In this document: positions 43,718-52,321 of the stretch, piece after piece
How the letters are laid out: the number at the start of each line of letters is the position of its first letter
Position numbering within the stretch: the first letter of the stretch is position 1
Assembly (NCBI GenBank): GCA_964640725.1
Contig: CAZXIJ010000010.1
Coordinates: 70,904-134,903, forward strand
Length of the DNA stretch: 64,000 bases
Direction of reading: 5' to 3'
Origin: CALHVX01 sp964640725
GTDB lineage: Bacteria > Pseudomonadota > Gammaproteobacteria > Pseudomonadales > Azotimanducaceae
Made by a program: the position numbers and the translations under genes
The notes under the pieces: generated by a model
The model's input: only the letters and a program-made list of their open reading frames with translations
Databases searched by the model: none
Told to the model about the DNA's origin: nothing

Positions 43718-45027
43718 CAGTCCGGCACCGCGGCGTGGAGCCGGGCACGAACGCGCCGCACCAGCAATGCAACCAGCAACGCGATCACCGGTATGGCGAC
43801 GGCAATGCTCACGTTCTTGCTCAGCGGCACGCCGAGCTCAATGAGAGCCTGCACCAGATACCCGACCAGCCCCACGAGGTAATAGGTAATCGCAGCGATA
43901 GACAGACCTTCCACCGTTGATTGCAGCCGCAGCTGCAGCGCCGCCCGGCGGTCCAGGGAGGTCAGCACCTCGCGGTTCTGAAGCTGTACCGCCAACTCGA
44001 TGCGCGTCGCCAGCAACCGGGTCACGCCAAAGGCGCGCTCACTCAAACGCTGCTGACGCTCGCTGACACTGCGGCAGGTCTGCATCGCCGGCGCCAGCCG
44101 CCGCAACGCAAACTCAGCAACGGTCTGAAGCCCGGGCACACGCTCTTCGCGCAGGTCGCCCAGGCGTCGCTGAACGATCTCGAAGTAGGCCTCGGCCGCG
44201 CCGAAGCGGAAGGCATTGCGCGACACCTTCTGGCTGAGCTCCGCTTCGAAGCGCGTCAGCTGGTTGAGGATCCGGGCCTCCATGTCCGGGTCCGTCAACT
44301 CGATCAGCTGCTCGTTAATGGTCTGCAGCTCCCGCTCCCGCTCTGTCAGGTAGGGCAGCAAGGCCCGGGCTACGGGAAAGGCCAGCAGCGCCATGAGCCA
44401 ATAGGTGTAGATCTCAAGCAGCCGCTGCACGTTGCGCCCGGTCTGGGTCGCGTTCATGCCGTGATCCATGAGCAGCGTGCGATTCAGGCCGGCATCGTCC
44501 ACGCTGAAGTCGGAAAACACCGTTGCTGCACCGCCGGCAATCTGGCTGCCTGCAAAATCGTTGCTGCCGAAAAACTCAGCGACCGCTGCAAGGTCCGGAT
44601 CACGCTGCTGGCCGCGCAGCACCAGGCACTCGGAGTGAATCAGGCGGCTGTCGTCCCAGCGTGCCAGCCACGCGGCAGGGATCGACGTCGCCGCCGGCCG
44701 CGGAACCGACCGGTCCATTGTCACCCCTGACGGGGCCAGCTGGGTCAGGGTCATACGGCAAAACTCGGTGTGCTGTTCCCACACCAGACGCAGGGCTTCG
44801 CCATCGCCTGAGTAATACGGTTCGTGACCGTGCGCCGCCGGCAAGCCGAAGTGCGCGATCAGCTCGTCCCGGGCAGAAGCGCCGGTCGCGCCGTGCCGCG
44901 CCTGGGTCCGCAGGACCAGGTAGGTCACCAGCGCCGGGGACTGAATCAGCGGGTAGGGCCGCGCGTGAATCTCAGCGTGCAGCTCTCGGCGCAGCTGCGC
45001 CACACTCTCCGCCGCTGCTTCAGTCAC
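43717..45027 (-). CDS. DUF3422 family membrane-associated protein
   Basis: The 436-residue protein has an N-terminal soluble region starting RRELHAEIHARPYPLIQSPA, a long helical middle and two C-terminal membrane helices (about 377-396 and 405-426). The pattern matches DUF3422, whose biochemical role is unknown to me. The GTG at 45027 overlaps the bchO stop by eight bases and is preferred to 45048. Placement between bchO and crtB suggests co-expression with photosynthesis genes. Confidence 0.8.
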   Translation of the reverse strand: MTEAAAESVAQLRRELHAEIHARPYPLIQSPALVTYLVLRTQARHGATGASARDELIAHFGLPAAHGHEPYYSGDGEALRLVWEQHTEFCRMTLTQLAPSGVTMDRSVPRPAATSIPAAWLARWDDSRLIHSECLVLRGQQRDPDLAAVAEFFGSNDFAGSQIAGGAATVFSDFSVDDAGLNRTLLMDHGMNATQTGRNVQRLLEIYTYWLMALLAFPVARALLPYLTERERELQTINEQLIELTDPDMEARILNQLTRFEAELSQKVSRNAFRFGAAEAYFEIVQRRLGDLREERVPGLQTVAEFALRRLAPAMQTCRSVSERQQRLSERAFGVTRLLATRIELAVQLQNREVLTSLDRRAALQLRLQSTVEGLSIAAITYYLVGLVGYLVQALIELGVPLSKNVSIAVAIPVIALLVALLVRRVRARLHAAVPD

Positions 45028-45934
45028 TGGTCTGCGCCGGCGTCGCAACGGCAGCCAGGCCAGGCACGGGCACCTGTTGCGCGAACCACTCGAGCAGAAT
45101 CCGGCTGATCTGCGCGGGCGACTCTTCGTGCATCAGATGCCCTGAGCCTGCGAGCAGACGGCAGCTGGCATCCGGCAGGCGCACCCCAAGCTCGCGCACA
45201 TCGTTCGGGCGCACCGCCCGATCGCTGAGCCCGCCCAGGAGCAGCACCGGCAATGCCACCTCGTGCAGCCGGTCGGCAACCGGGCGCAGGTCCCAGGCTG
45301 CCATCATTTTCAGCACCGCCTTAACGTGCGACGGATCGCTCAGGCTGTGCTGATAGCGGGCAATGGCTTCCGGCGACGGCGTCGAGCCGATACCGCTTAG
45401 CAGGTTGCCCAGGGCATGCGGATCCTTGGCTCGGCTGGCAACCAGGCCTGCGAAGGCCGGCAGCCGAGCCAGCACTTTGGCTGCGCCGGAGAACAGCGGC
45501 TGCTGCAGCCCGGGAAAAGGCAACAGCGCCGGGTTCAAGGCGACGAGACCGCGCGGTGCAAACACCTGCTCGGTGATACCGCGCACCAGTATCGCAGCGC
45601 CGGCGCTATGCCCTGCCGCAAGGACCAGCGGCTCGCCGCGACGGCGCAGAAACTTGCCCAGACGGTGCACCATGCTATCGAGGGTAAAGCCGTCCCGATC
45701 GGGCATCGGCGACTCACCGTGCCCGGGAAGGTCGGGCATGAGCAGGCGAAAGTGCCGGGCCAGGTAGGGGACCATGGGCAGCCAGCTGCGATGGGTCGCG
45801 CCAGTGCCGTGCAGCAGCAACAGCAGGGGCCCGGCGCCGCAGGTGCGTGCGGTCATGCCCGCTGCTCGAACAACGCGCAGATCCGGTGCCGGTTCGGGCT
45901 GAACCGCTGGCGTCGAAGAATCGGACAACAGCAC
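45020..45934 (-). CDS. bchO: Alpha/beta hydrolase BchO (Mg-chelatase associated)
   Basis: The 304-residue alpha/beta hydrolase has oxyanion segment LLLLHGTGATHRSW, nucleophile elbow AAGHSAGAAILVRG and a C-terminal catalytic His in LAGSGHLMHEE. BchO genes follow bchID in purple bacteria; the protein is thought to assist Mg-chelation or its regulation. It lies five bases after bchD. Confidence 0.93.
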   Translation of the reverse strand: MLLSDSSTPAVQPEPAPDLRVVRAAGMTARTCGAGPLLLLLHGTGATHRSWLPMVPYLARHFRLLMPDLPGHGESPMPDRDGFTLDSMVHRLGKFLRRRGEPLVLAAGHSAGAAILVRGITEQVFAPRGLVALNPALLPFPGLQQPLFSGAAKVLARLPAFAGLVASRAKDPHALGNLLSGIGSTPSPEAIARYQHSLSDPSHVKAVLKMMAAWDLRPVADRLHEVALPVLLLGGLSDRAVRPNDVRELGVRLPDASCRLLAGSGHLMHEESPAQISRILLEWFAQQVPVPGLAAVATPAQTSD

Positions 45935-45939
45935 GGCTG

Positions 45940-47769
45940 CTAGGCCTCCTTTCTGGGGTTCTGCGCGCTGCTGGCAACGCTACGGCCCAGCGCGGCCACT
46001 TGCCGCCCGAGCGAGGTGTCTCCCGTCCGGGGCAACAACAAATACTCGCCGCGCATGAGCCCGGCCAGTTCCTGGGCGAAGGGCTGGCCGCGCGCTGAGC
46101 TGTCGACGACCAGGCTGGCGCAATCGGCATGGCCCAAAGCGCGCGCCATGGCGCGCGCGTCGGTCATCGCCTGCTGGCGTCCCCCGCGACCTTCCAGATC
46201 CACATTCGGGCGCCCGTCGGTAACCAGCACCAGCACCGGCACCGCTCCGCTGCGTTGCAGCCGCTGCGCCAGCACCAGCGCTTCGCGCAGGCCTCGGGCC
46301 AGGGGCGTTCCGCCCCCGCCGGCCAGGCCAACGAGCGCCCGGCGCGCACGCAGCAGCGAGCGGGTCGGCGGCAACAGCAGCTCCGCGTCGGCGCCGCGAA
46401 AAGCGATCAGCCCTACCTGATCACGGCGGATGTAGCACTCGCCGAGCAGTTCTTCGACAGCGCCCTTCGCTTCCGCCAGGCGCGCGCGGGCTGCCGAGCC
46501 GCTGGCGTCCACAACAAACAGCGTCACGGTCGGCGCGTGCTGCCGAAAGCGCCTCGCGCAGAGGTCGTCCACCTCGATCAGCGGGCGCGGCCCCGTCGCG
46601 TTCGCCGCGTGCCGGCGCAGTGCTTGCCAGGGCGCTGCCCGCCGCAGAGTCGCAGGCACATCAAGCTTTGCGCCTTCTCGCAGCGAACCGGGCCGGCTAC
46701 CCAGGGGCGCGCCCCGGCGGCGCGATTCCCGGGGTGGGCCAAAGCGGCCGCCGCTGCCTTCGCCCTTGCGTCGCCGACGGTCGTAGCGCAGCGTCTCCAG
46801 CAGCCCTGCGGGGACCGCTGCCTGAGCGGCAGCGATGAGCTGTTCGGCCAGCTCGCTGTCCAACGGTGCAGACGCGTCTTGTTCCGCCGGGTCAGTGATG
46901 TTGTCCTGTTGGTCACTCGGCGGCTGATCGGGCTGCGGCGGCGGCTCGCCGGCATCTGCTCGCTCTGGCTGCGGCGGCGCGCTGTCCCGGGCTCGCGCGC
47001 CGTAGACCAGGCGCACTGCGGTTTCTGCATGGGCCTCGGTGACCGTGTCCGAGCCGTAGAGCGCCGCAAGCGCTGCGGCCACCCGCTGCGCGTACAGCGG
47101 CGCGCGAACGCTGCGTATATTGAGCCGCCATGCTGCCTGACACAGCGCCGGCAACAGCGACGGCGGGATGCGAACCTGGCCCAGGCGCTGCGCGCCCTGC
47201 CGTATATCTGCTGCAGCGATGCGCTCGCTTTCGCCCTGCACGACCAGGCTTGGCGACACTGCGTGCAGATCGACGGTGAACGCCAGCCGGTCGGCCAGGG
47301 CTTCGCCGATGCCTTCCTCGCCAGTCACGCCTTCGTCGAGCGCGACGCAGCCAAACTGCGCCGGCGCGATCGTCGACAGGCCTTCCCGCTCGACCTGCAG
47401 CCGGCCCTGGTCCATCGCGCTGCACACTATGGCCTCCTGCGCCAGGGGCAGGCGCTCCGCCATGCGCACCACAAGCACGCCTTGATGGGCCTGAGACAGC
47501 AGGCCGGAAGACAGCACCAGGCGTTGCTGCTCCGCCAGGCACGCCAGATCGACGCTGCCCAGCAGCTGCCCGTCATCGGCGCCAACGGGGAGCGTCACCA
47601 GGGGTGCCTGTTCCGGCAACGAGGTCTTTAACAACTGCAGCCACGCTCGACGCGGCTCGCTGGCCCAACTCAAAAGCCGCACGCCGCCAAACTGGGCAGG
47701 GCTTATGCAGAACAGGGCCAGCGCCAGCTGCGCGTCAGCCCATCGGCGCTTGGCGAGGTCATCGCTCAC
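45940..47769 (-). CDS. bchD: Magnesium chelatase subunit BchD
   Basis: The 609-residue subunit has an N-terminal degenerate AAA+ region, an acidic Pro-rich linker (about 262-305) and a C-terminal von Willebrand A domain with the MIDAS start DASGS at 421-425 and TDGRPNVDLEG. BchD joins BchI hexamers and transmits ATP hydrolysis to BchH. ATGA overlap with bchI indicates coupled translation. Confidence 0.96.
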   Translation of the reverse strand: MSDDLAKRRWADAQLALALFCISPAQFGGVRLLSWASEPRRAWLQLLKTSLPEQAPLVTLPVGADDGQLLGSVDLACLAEQQRLVLSSGLLSQAHQGVLVVRMAERLPLAQEAIVCSAMDQGRLQVEREGLSTIAPAQFGCVALDEGVTGEEGIGEALADRLAFTVDLHAVSPSLVVQGESERIAAADIRQGAQRLGQVRIPPSLLPALCQAAWRLNIRSVRAPLYAQRVAAALAALYGSDTVTEAHAETAVRLVYGARARDSAPPQPERADAGEPPPQPDQPPSDQQDNITDPAEQDASAPLDSELAEQLIAAAQAAVPAGLLETLRYDRRRRKGEGSGGRFGPPRESRRRGAPLGSRPGSLREGAKLDVPATLRRAAPWQALRRHAANATGPRPLIEVDDLCARRFRQHAPTVTLFVVDASGSAARARLAEAKGAVEELLGECYIRRDQVGLIAFRGADAELLLPPTRSLLRARRALVGLAGGGGTPLARGLREALVLAQRLQRSGAVPVLVLVTDGRPNVDLEGRGGRQQAMTDARAMARALGHADCASLVVDSSARGQPFAQELAGLMRGEYLLLPRTGDTSLGRQVAALGRSVASSAQNPRKEA

Positions 47770-48794
47770 GGGCCCAGCTGCTCGTCTAGAATTTTCTGCA
47801 CCCGCACGGCTGCGCGCGTGTCGTCCAGCGGGTCGCGCCGGAGCCGGTGCGCCAGAGCCGCTTCGGCCATCGCGCGAATGTGATCGACGGTGACTTGCGA
47901 TGCGCCCTGATACGCCGCAAGGGCTCGCGCCGCGCGCATCAGGGTCAACTCGCCCCGCAGCCCATCAGTGCCCAGCGCCGCGCACAGCCCAGCGATCCGG
48001 GCGAGGGCCTGATCGGCGATCTCTACCCGGTCCAGCGTGTCCTGCGCCTTGCGGATACGGGTTCGCAGCGCGCTCTGCTTGCGAGCGTAACGCTTGCCGA
48101 AGGCGGCCGGATCCTGCTCGAATTCGTCCCGCCGGCGAATGATCGACACGCGATCGTCAATGGCTTCCGGGGTCCGGACATCGACACAGAGCCCAAAGCG
48201 ATCCAGCAGCTGGGGGCGCAGCTCGCCTTCCTCCGGGTTGCCGCTTCCCACCAACACGAAACGCGCCGGGTGCCGAACGCTCAGGCCCTCCCGTTCGACG
48301 CGGTTCTCTCCCGAAGCCGCGACATCCAGCAGCAGATCAACCAGGTGATCTTCGAGCAGGTTCACCTCATCGACGTACAGGAAACCGCCATTGGCGGCCG
48401 CTAACAGCCCCGGTTCAAAGCGGCGCTCGCCGTGACTGAGAGCGCGCTCGACATCCAGAGAGCCGACGACACGATCTTCCGTCGCGCCCAGCGGCAGATC
48501 GACCACGCCCACGGGCGCCTGCACTTCCGGTGGCGCCTTGCTCCCGCCGTAGCTGCTTCGGCAATCATCGCACCAACGTGTCGGCTGGCGCGGATCACAG
48601 CGATAGACGCAGCCGGGAATCACCGGGCTCTTGGGTAACAGGTCAGCCAACGCCCGGACAGCCGTCGACTTGCCGGTGCCGCGATCGCCGTAGATCAGCA
48701 CCCCACCGATGGACGGGTCAATCGCCGCACAGACCAGCGCCTCGCGCATGACGTCCTGGCCAACGATGGCTGTAAACGGGTAAGGGCGACTCAT
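47766..48794 (-). CDS. bchI: Magnesium chelatase ATPase subunit BchI
   Basis: The 342-residue AAA+ ATPase has Walker A GDRGTGKST at 36-44, the Walker B region NGGFLYVDEVNLLEDHLVDL and sensor FVLVGSGNPEEGELRPQLLD. It drives Mg2+ insertion with BchD and BchH. It starts 33 bases downstream of the HMGS-like gene on the same strand. Confidence 0.97.
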   Translation of the reverse strand: MSRPYPFTAIVGQDVMREALVCAAIDPSIGGVLIYGDRGTGKSTAVRALADLLPKSPVIPGCVYRCDPRQPTRWCDDCRSSYGGSKAPPEVQAPVGVVDLPLGATEDRVVGSLDVERALSHGERRFEPGLLAAANGGFLYVDEVNLLEDHLVDLLLDVAASGENRVEREGLSVRHPARFVLVGSGNPEEGELRPQLLDRFGLCVDVRTPEAIDDRVSIIRRRDEFEQDPAAFGKRYARKQSALRTRIRKAQDTLDRVEIADQALARIAGLCAALGTDGLRGELTLMRAARALAAYQGASQVTVDHIRAMAEAALAHRLRRDPLDDTRAAVRVQKILDEQLGP

Positions 48795-48827
48795 CGTCAG
48801 ATATGGCGGGCAAGCATGGGCACGGCG

Positions 48828-50294
48828 CTACTGCTGATAGCTGTAGTACTCGATACCGGTGTCGTCGAAGGGACTGTCGCCCGTGCCCACGTGATCGATG
48901 TAGAAAGTGCCCGCACGGCGTTCCGTGCGCTCGCTCGCCCCCTCGTGGAGCGCTTCGTATTCTGTCTGGCCCAGGGTCCGCGGATTTGCCATCGCGCCGG
49001 CAAAGTCGAGCCGGGCTGCCGCCTTGGCCCAGCCGGGCTCAAAACGCATCACCAGCAGTTCCGCCGCATCGCCGCTGCCATAGCCCGCAGCCAGCAGGGA
49101 CCGGCCACTGAGATCCCGACCTGCTCGCCAGGCGTCCTCGATACCGGCCGCCATCCAGGCGGGGAGCGAGGCAGTGTAAAGGTTGCCAATGCGCTGCATG
49201 GCGCCGGTGCCTTCCCGGGTGGTCAGCCGGGCAAACACCGGCTCACTGCGCAGATGTCGTGCCACCGCCGCTGTGGACGGAAACGGGTCGAGAGCCAGAT
49301 TGCCATCTGCCAGCAGAGCACCCAGGTCTGTTTGCTGATCGAGTTCTGCACTCAAGCTGTCCGCATCGACGGCTGCCGCACCGGCCAGGGCCAGCAGTTC
49401 TGCGCGATCGGCGGGATCGCCGTTGTTCAGCGCCAGCAAATACAGATAGGCCAGCCCGTTCTCCGCCATGCGCTGGTAGGGCCGGTGCAGGTAAATCATG
49501 GCCTGATCCCGCAGCCACTGTGGCGCGCGGCGGCCGTCCTGCTCTGGCAAGCGCTGGTAAAGGTCGCGCCCGGCGCTCAGCGCCGCTTCCAGATAGCAGG
49601 TCGTGGAGTACTTGCCGTTCACCACGGGAAAGTCGCGCGGCTGCGCGTAGCGGCTGGGCTGCTGGCCCACAAAGCGGCTGAGCGGCTTGCGGAAGTCGGG
49701 CCCCCGGTAAGCCGAAGAGGACCCGGCGAGTTCCAGGTCCACGGACAGCAGAGTCGGCGAGGCTTCGAGCAATATGGCCATCGCGCCCGCGCCTTGCGTC
49801 GGCTCGCCGGAAGTCTGCCGGGCATACTCGGCGACGTCTGAGCAGACCACGATCGCCTGCTTGCCCTGGCCATCACAGCGCAGGTAGCGCAGCGCCGCCT
49901 TGAGGGCGTAAACCCCGCCAAGGCAGGCATGCTTGAATTCCGGCACCTCGCAAGCGCGGTTCAGGGGCTGTCGTCCCTGCTCCATGAGCGCCTGGTCGAG
50001 CATGCCTCGCACCAGCACGGCGCCGGCGGAATTGTCAGTGCTGCTTTCCGTGCCCAGAGCCAGATAGCCCACCCGGGACGGGTCGACGTCGTAGCGCTCC
50101 ATCAGCCGGAGCACGGCAGTCGCTGCCATGGTGTAGGCGTTCTCGTCCGGCGCCGGCATCCGAAATGCCTGCCCGATGACGGCGCCAACCTTGGCCCAGC
50201 TATCGCCGCGCCACTGACACCACTGTTCAAGGTCAACCTGGAGTGGCGGCAAATAAGCCGCCATGCCACTGATCCCTACCCGGTCCATCCCCAT
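48828..50294 (-). CDS. Hydroxymethylglutaryl-CoA synthase family protein
   Basis: The 488-residue thiolase-fold enzyme has all three HMG-CoA-synthase catalytic positions: Glu83 in LGTESSTDNSA, nucleophile Cys124 in FKHACLGGVYALKAALRY, and His270 in YLHRPYQRMAENG. Such enzymes condense acetyl-CoA with acetoacetyl-CoA or perform beta-branching. AGGAGG precedes the ATG. It is the first gene of a run with bchI, bchD, bchO, DUF3422 and crtB, behind a PpsR-like box. Whether it feeds a mevalonate route or decorates a pigment cannot be told from the sequence. Confidence 0.9.
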   Translation of the reverse strand: MGMDRVGISGMAAYLPPLQVDLEQWCQWRGDSWAKVGAVIGQAFRMPAPDENAYTMAATAVLRLMERYDVDPSRVGYLALGTESSTDNSAGAVLVRGMLDQALMEQGRQPLNRACEVPEFKHACLGGVYALKAALRYLRCDGQGKQAIVVCSDVAEYARQTSGEPTQGAGAMAILLEASPTLLSVDLELAGSSSAYRGPDFRKPLSRFVGQQPSRYAQPRDFPVVNGKYSTTCYLEAALSAGRDLYQRLPEQDGRRAPQWLRDQAMIYLHRPYQRMAENGLAYLYLLALNNGDPADRAELLALAGAAAVDADSLSAELDQQTDLGALLADGNLALDPFPSTAAVARHLRSEPVFARLTTREGTGAMQRIGNLYTASLPAWMAAGIEDAWRAGRDLSGRSLLAAGYGSGDAAELLVMRFEPGWAKAAARLDFAGAMANPRTLGQTEYEALHEGASERTERRAGTFYIDHVGTGDSPFDDTGIEYYSYQQ

Positions 50295-50340
50295 GCGGAC
50301 CCTCCTGAAAAAGGGTCCGGGGATCGTAACACCGAATTGA

Positions 50341-50358
50341 CGTAAACTTAAGTTTACA
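50341..50358 (-). promoter_or_regulatory. PpsR-like palindrome upstream of the HMGS-like gene
   Basis: Read on the minus strand this is TGT-N12-ACG, one base off the PpsR consensus, built on a perfect 16-base palindrome GTAAACTTAAGTTTAC (50342-50357). It lies 47 bases upstream of the HMGS start, in the gap after the HiPIP gene. Confidence 0.65.
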
Positions 50359-50399
50359 CTTTCAAGGATTCATCCCAGGTGCGAAAACCGCCGTCGCGA

Positions 50400-50942
50400 T
50401 CAGCTCGCAGCGACATATCCGGCGCACCAGCCACCGGTAGCGACCAGCTTGCCCGGGAAGATGGCGCAGCCGCCCCAGCCCGCGTCGCCGTCTTGCTTCT
50501 GAAACTGCGCGCAGTTGCCGCAGTTCTGTCCGGCGGCAAACCGCGGCTGGGCGCTGGTATCGACCTTGGCGGCGTCGTGGACGTAGCTCAGTGCCTTGGC
50601 GACCGGGTCACTTTCTTCGATTTTTGTCAGCCCGCCCGCCGCAGGGGCGGCCGGTACCGCATCAGCAACCGCATCGGCGGCCTGATCGGCGGCTTCGCCC
50701 GCCGCCGTCGCAGCGGCATCCGCCGCCTCGGCTGCAGCGCTGGCGGTTTTGCTGGCGGCGTCAGCAACGGCATCCGCAGCATCAGCGGCGGCAGCCTTCG
50801 CCGCTGCTGGCGCTTTGGCCGCTTCTTCGCTGCCGCAACCGGTCAGATGCACGACCGGCAGCAGCACCGCAGCACCGCTCGCGGCTCGGAGCCACTGGCG
50901 CCGGGATTGCTTACGTTCATTCAGATCAATTTGCTCAGCCAT
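50400..50942 (-). CDS. High-potential iron-sulfur protein, Tat-exported lipoprotein type
   Basis: The 180-residue protein has a twin-arginine signal (SRRQWLRAASGAAVLLPV) ending in lipobox LTGC with Cys36, then an Ala-rich stretch of about 65 residues (41-103), then a HiPIP domain with 4Fe-4S ligands Cys141, Cys144, Cys159 and Cys173. HiPIPs donate electrons to the tetraheme PufC. The start MAEQIDLNERK at 50942 is chosen over an upstream 13-codon extension. The Ala/Asp/Glu-rich linker is an unusual addition to a normally small soluble protein. Confidence 0.93.
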   Translation of the reverse strand: MAEQIDLNERKQSRRQWLRAASGAAVLLPVVHLTGCGSEEAAKAPAAAKAAAADAADAVADAASKTASAAAEAADAAATAAGEAADQAADAVADAVPAAPAAGGLTKIEESDPVAKALSYVHDAAKVDTSAQPRFAAGQNCGNCAQFQKQDGDAGWGGCAIFPGKLVATGGWCAGYVAAS

Positions 50943-51061
50943 GGTGTTTCCTGTTTCCCTACCCAATGGAAGCCGGACCATAGCACCGACACCCTCTACA
51001 TGAGATCAAAGCGCCGCTTCTGTTACGTCTATTTTATTGCTTTTGTACCCGGAGCGACCTT

Positions 51062-52321
51062 TTGAAGCCTCGAGTACTGCTCACCCTCGGGCGCCTTCCC
51101 AAGTGTCTGGATATCGCCCGCGCCCTCGCGGACAGCGGCTGCCACGTTCAAGTGGCGGAGCCACACGCAAGACATTTGACTGGTGGATCCAGAGTCGTGG
51201 CAGCCAGCCATCGGCTGCCGGCTCCCACCGCAGACCGCCAGGGTTACCAGCAAGCGCTCGCCGACCTGGTGCGCAGGGAGCACATCGACCTCATCGTGCC
51301 CGTCTCCGAGGAGTCGCTGTTTGTCGCAGATCTTGCAGACACTTTGCCGGCGTCCGCCCGGGTATTCGCCGCGGCACCGGCCACCGTGCGAGCGCTGCAC
51401 GACAAGCTGGCCTTCGCTCAGCGCTGCGCGCGCCTGAACCTGCCGGTGCCGGACACCGCAGCAGGGACCGGGCCGGCCGCGCAGGCTCTGCTCGCTGCGG
51501 GCCCAACCGTGAGCAAGCCGCGCTACTCCTGCGCCGGACAGGGCGTTGCCTTCCTGGCGCCAGGCGCTGAGCCGCCCGACGACGGTCCTCCCGGCGTGTT
51601 CCAGCGCGCTGTCACAGGTCCCCTGCTCGCCAGCTTCAGCATTGCCCACAAGGGGCGCGTGCTGTTGTCTGTGCTCTATCGCGCTCGTGTCCTGTCTGGC
51701 AGCGTCGCAGTTTGCTTCGAACAGCTGACCGAGCAGACAGACGCAGCCGCTGCCTGGGCGACCGGCTGGAGCGACGCCAACGACATCGCTGCCCTGCGCG
51801 ACTCCGCACAGCACAGCATCAAGCAGTTGGTGGCGGACAGCGACTATAGCGGCTTCATTGCCTTCGACTTTATTGCCGACGAGAACCAAAACGCCGTGGC
51901 CATTGAGTGCAACCCCCGCGCAACGTCCGGCATTCACTTTCTGTCGCCAGCGACCCTGGCAGACTGCATCCTGCGCCCGGAAGCGGTGTCAGACATCAGG
52001 CTGCGGCCGCAACGGTGCCTGCAGCAGTTCTATCCTTGCCTGACGGAAACACAAAACGCCCTTTGGGCAAGGCCCGGGCGGCGCCGTCGCGGGCTCGCAG
52101 CCTCGCACCTGCGCAATCTGCTGCGCGCTCGGGACGTCACTTTTTCCTGGCGCGATCCGCTGCCGTTTCTGTTGATGCCTTACTGGGCGTGGCCGATCAT
52201 GGCGCCCGCGCTGTTCCAGGGGCGCAGCTTTGGCGAGACCGCCACCCGGGATATCGACTGGCTGCCGGAGCCGGACCCAACCGCGACAGCGATCAGCGCC
52301 GCCACCGGGGTTGCGCCATGA
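51062..52321 (+). CDS. ATP-grasp domain protein, substrate unknown
   Basis: The 419-residue protein has a CarB-like pre-ATP-grasp domain (LLTLGRLPKCLDIARALADS, then RREHIDLIVPVSEESLFVA) and an ATP-grasp fold with the metal and phosphate residues in GFIAFDFIADENQNAVAIEC NPR. The C-terminal 100 residues (from about 320) include a hydrophobic segment FLLMPYWAWPIMAPALF. ATP-grasp ligases join carboxylates to amines or thiols. It starts with TTG (GGAG seven bases upstream) and is coupled by ATGA to the P450, so a linked reaction is plausible but unknown. Confidence 0.85.
   Translation: MKPRVLLTLGRLPKCLDIARALADSGCHVQVAEPHARHLTGGSRVVAASHRLPAPTADRQGYQQALADLVRREHIDLIVPVSEESLFVADLADTLPASARVFAAAPATVRALHDKLAFAQRCARLNLPVPDTAAGTGPAAQALLAAGPTVSKPRYSCAGQGVAFLAPGAEPPDDGPPGVFQRAVTGPLLASFSIAHKGRVLLSVLYRARVLSGSVAVCFEQLTEQTDAAAAWATGWSDANDIAALRDSAQHSIKQLVADSDYSGFIAFDFIADENQNAVAIECNPRATSGIHFLSPATLADCILRPEAVSDIRLRPQRCLQQFYPCLTETQNALWARPGRRRRGLAASHLRNLLRARDVTFSWRDPLPFLLMPYWAWPIMAPALFQGRSFGETATRDIDWLPEPDPTATAISAATGVAP

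Noticed and set aside
46129..47631. 500-codon plus-strand open frame
   Set aside because: Antisense to bchD, which has an intact MIDAS domain.
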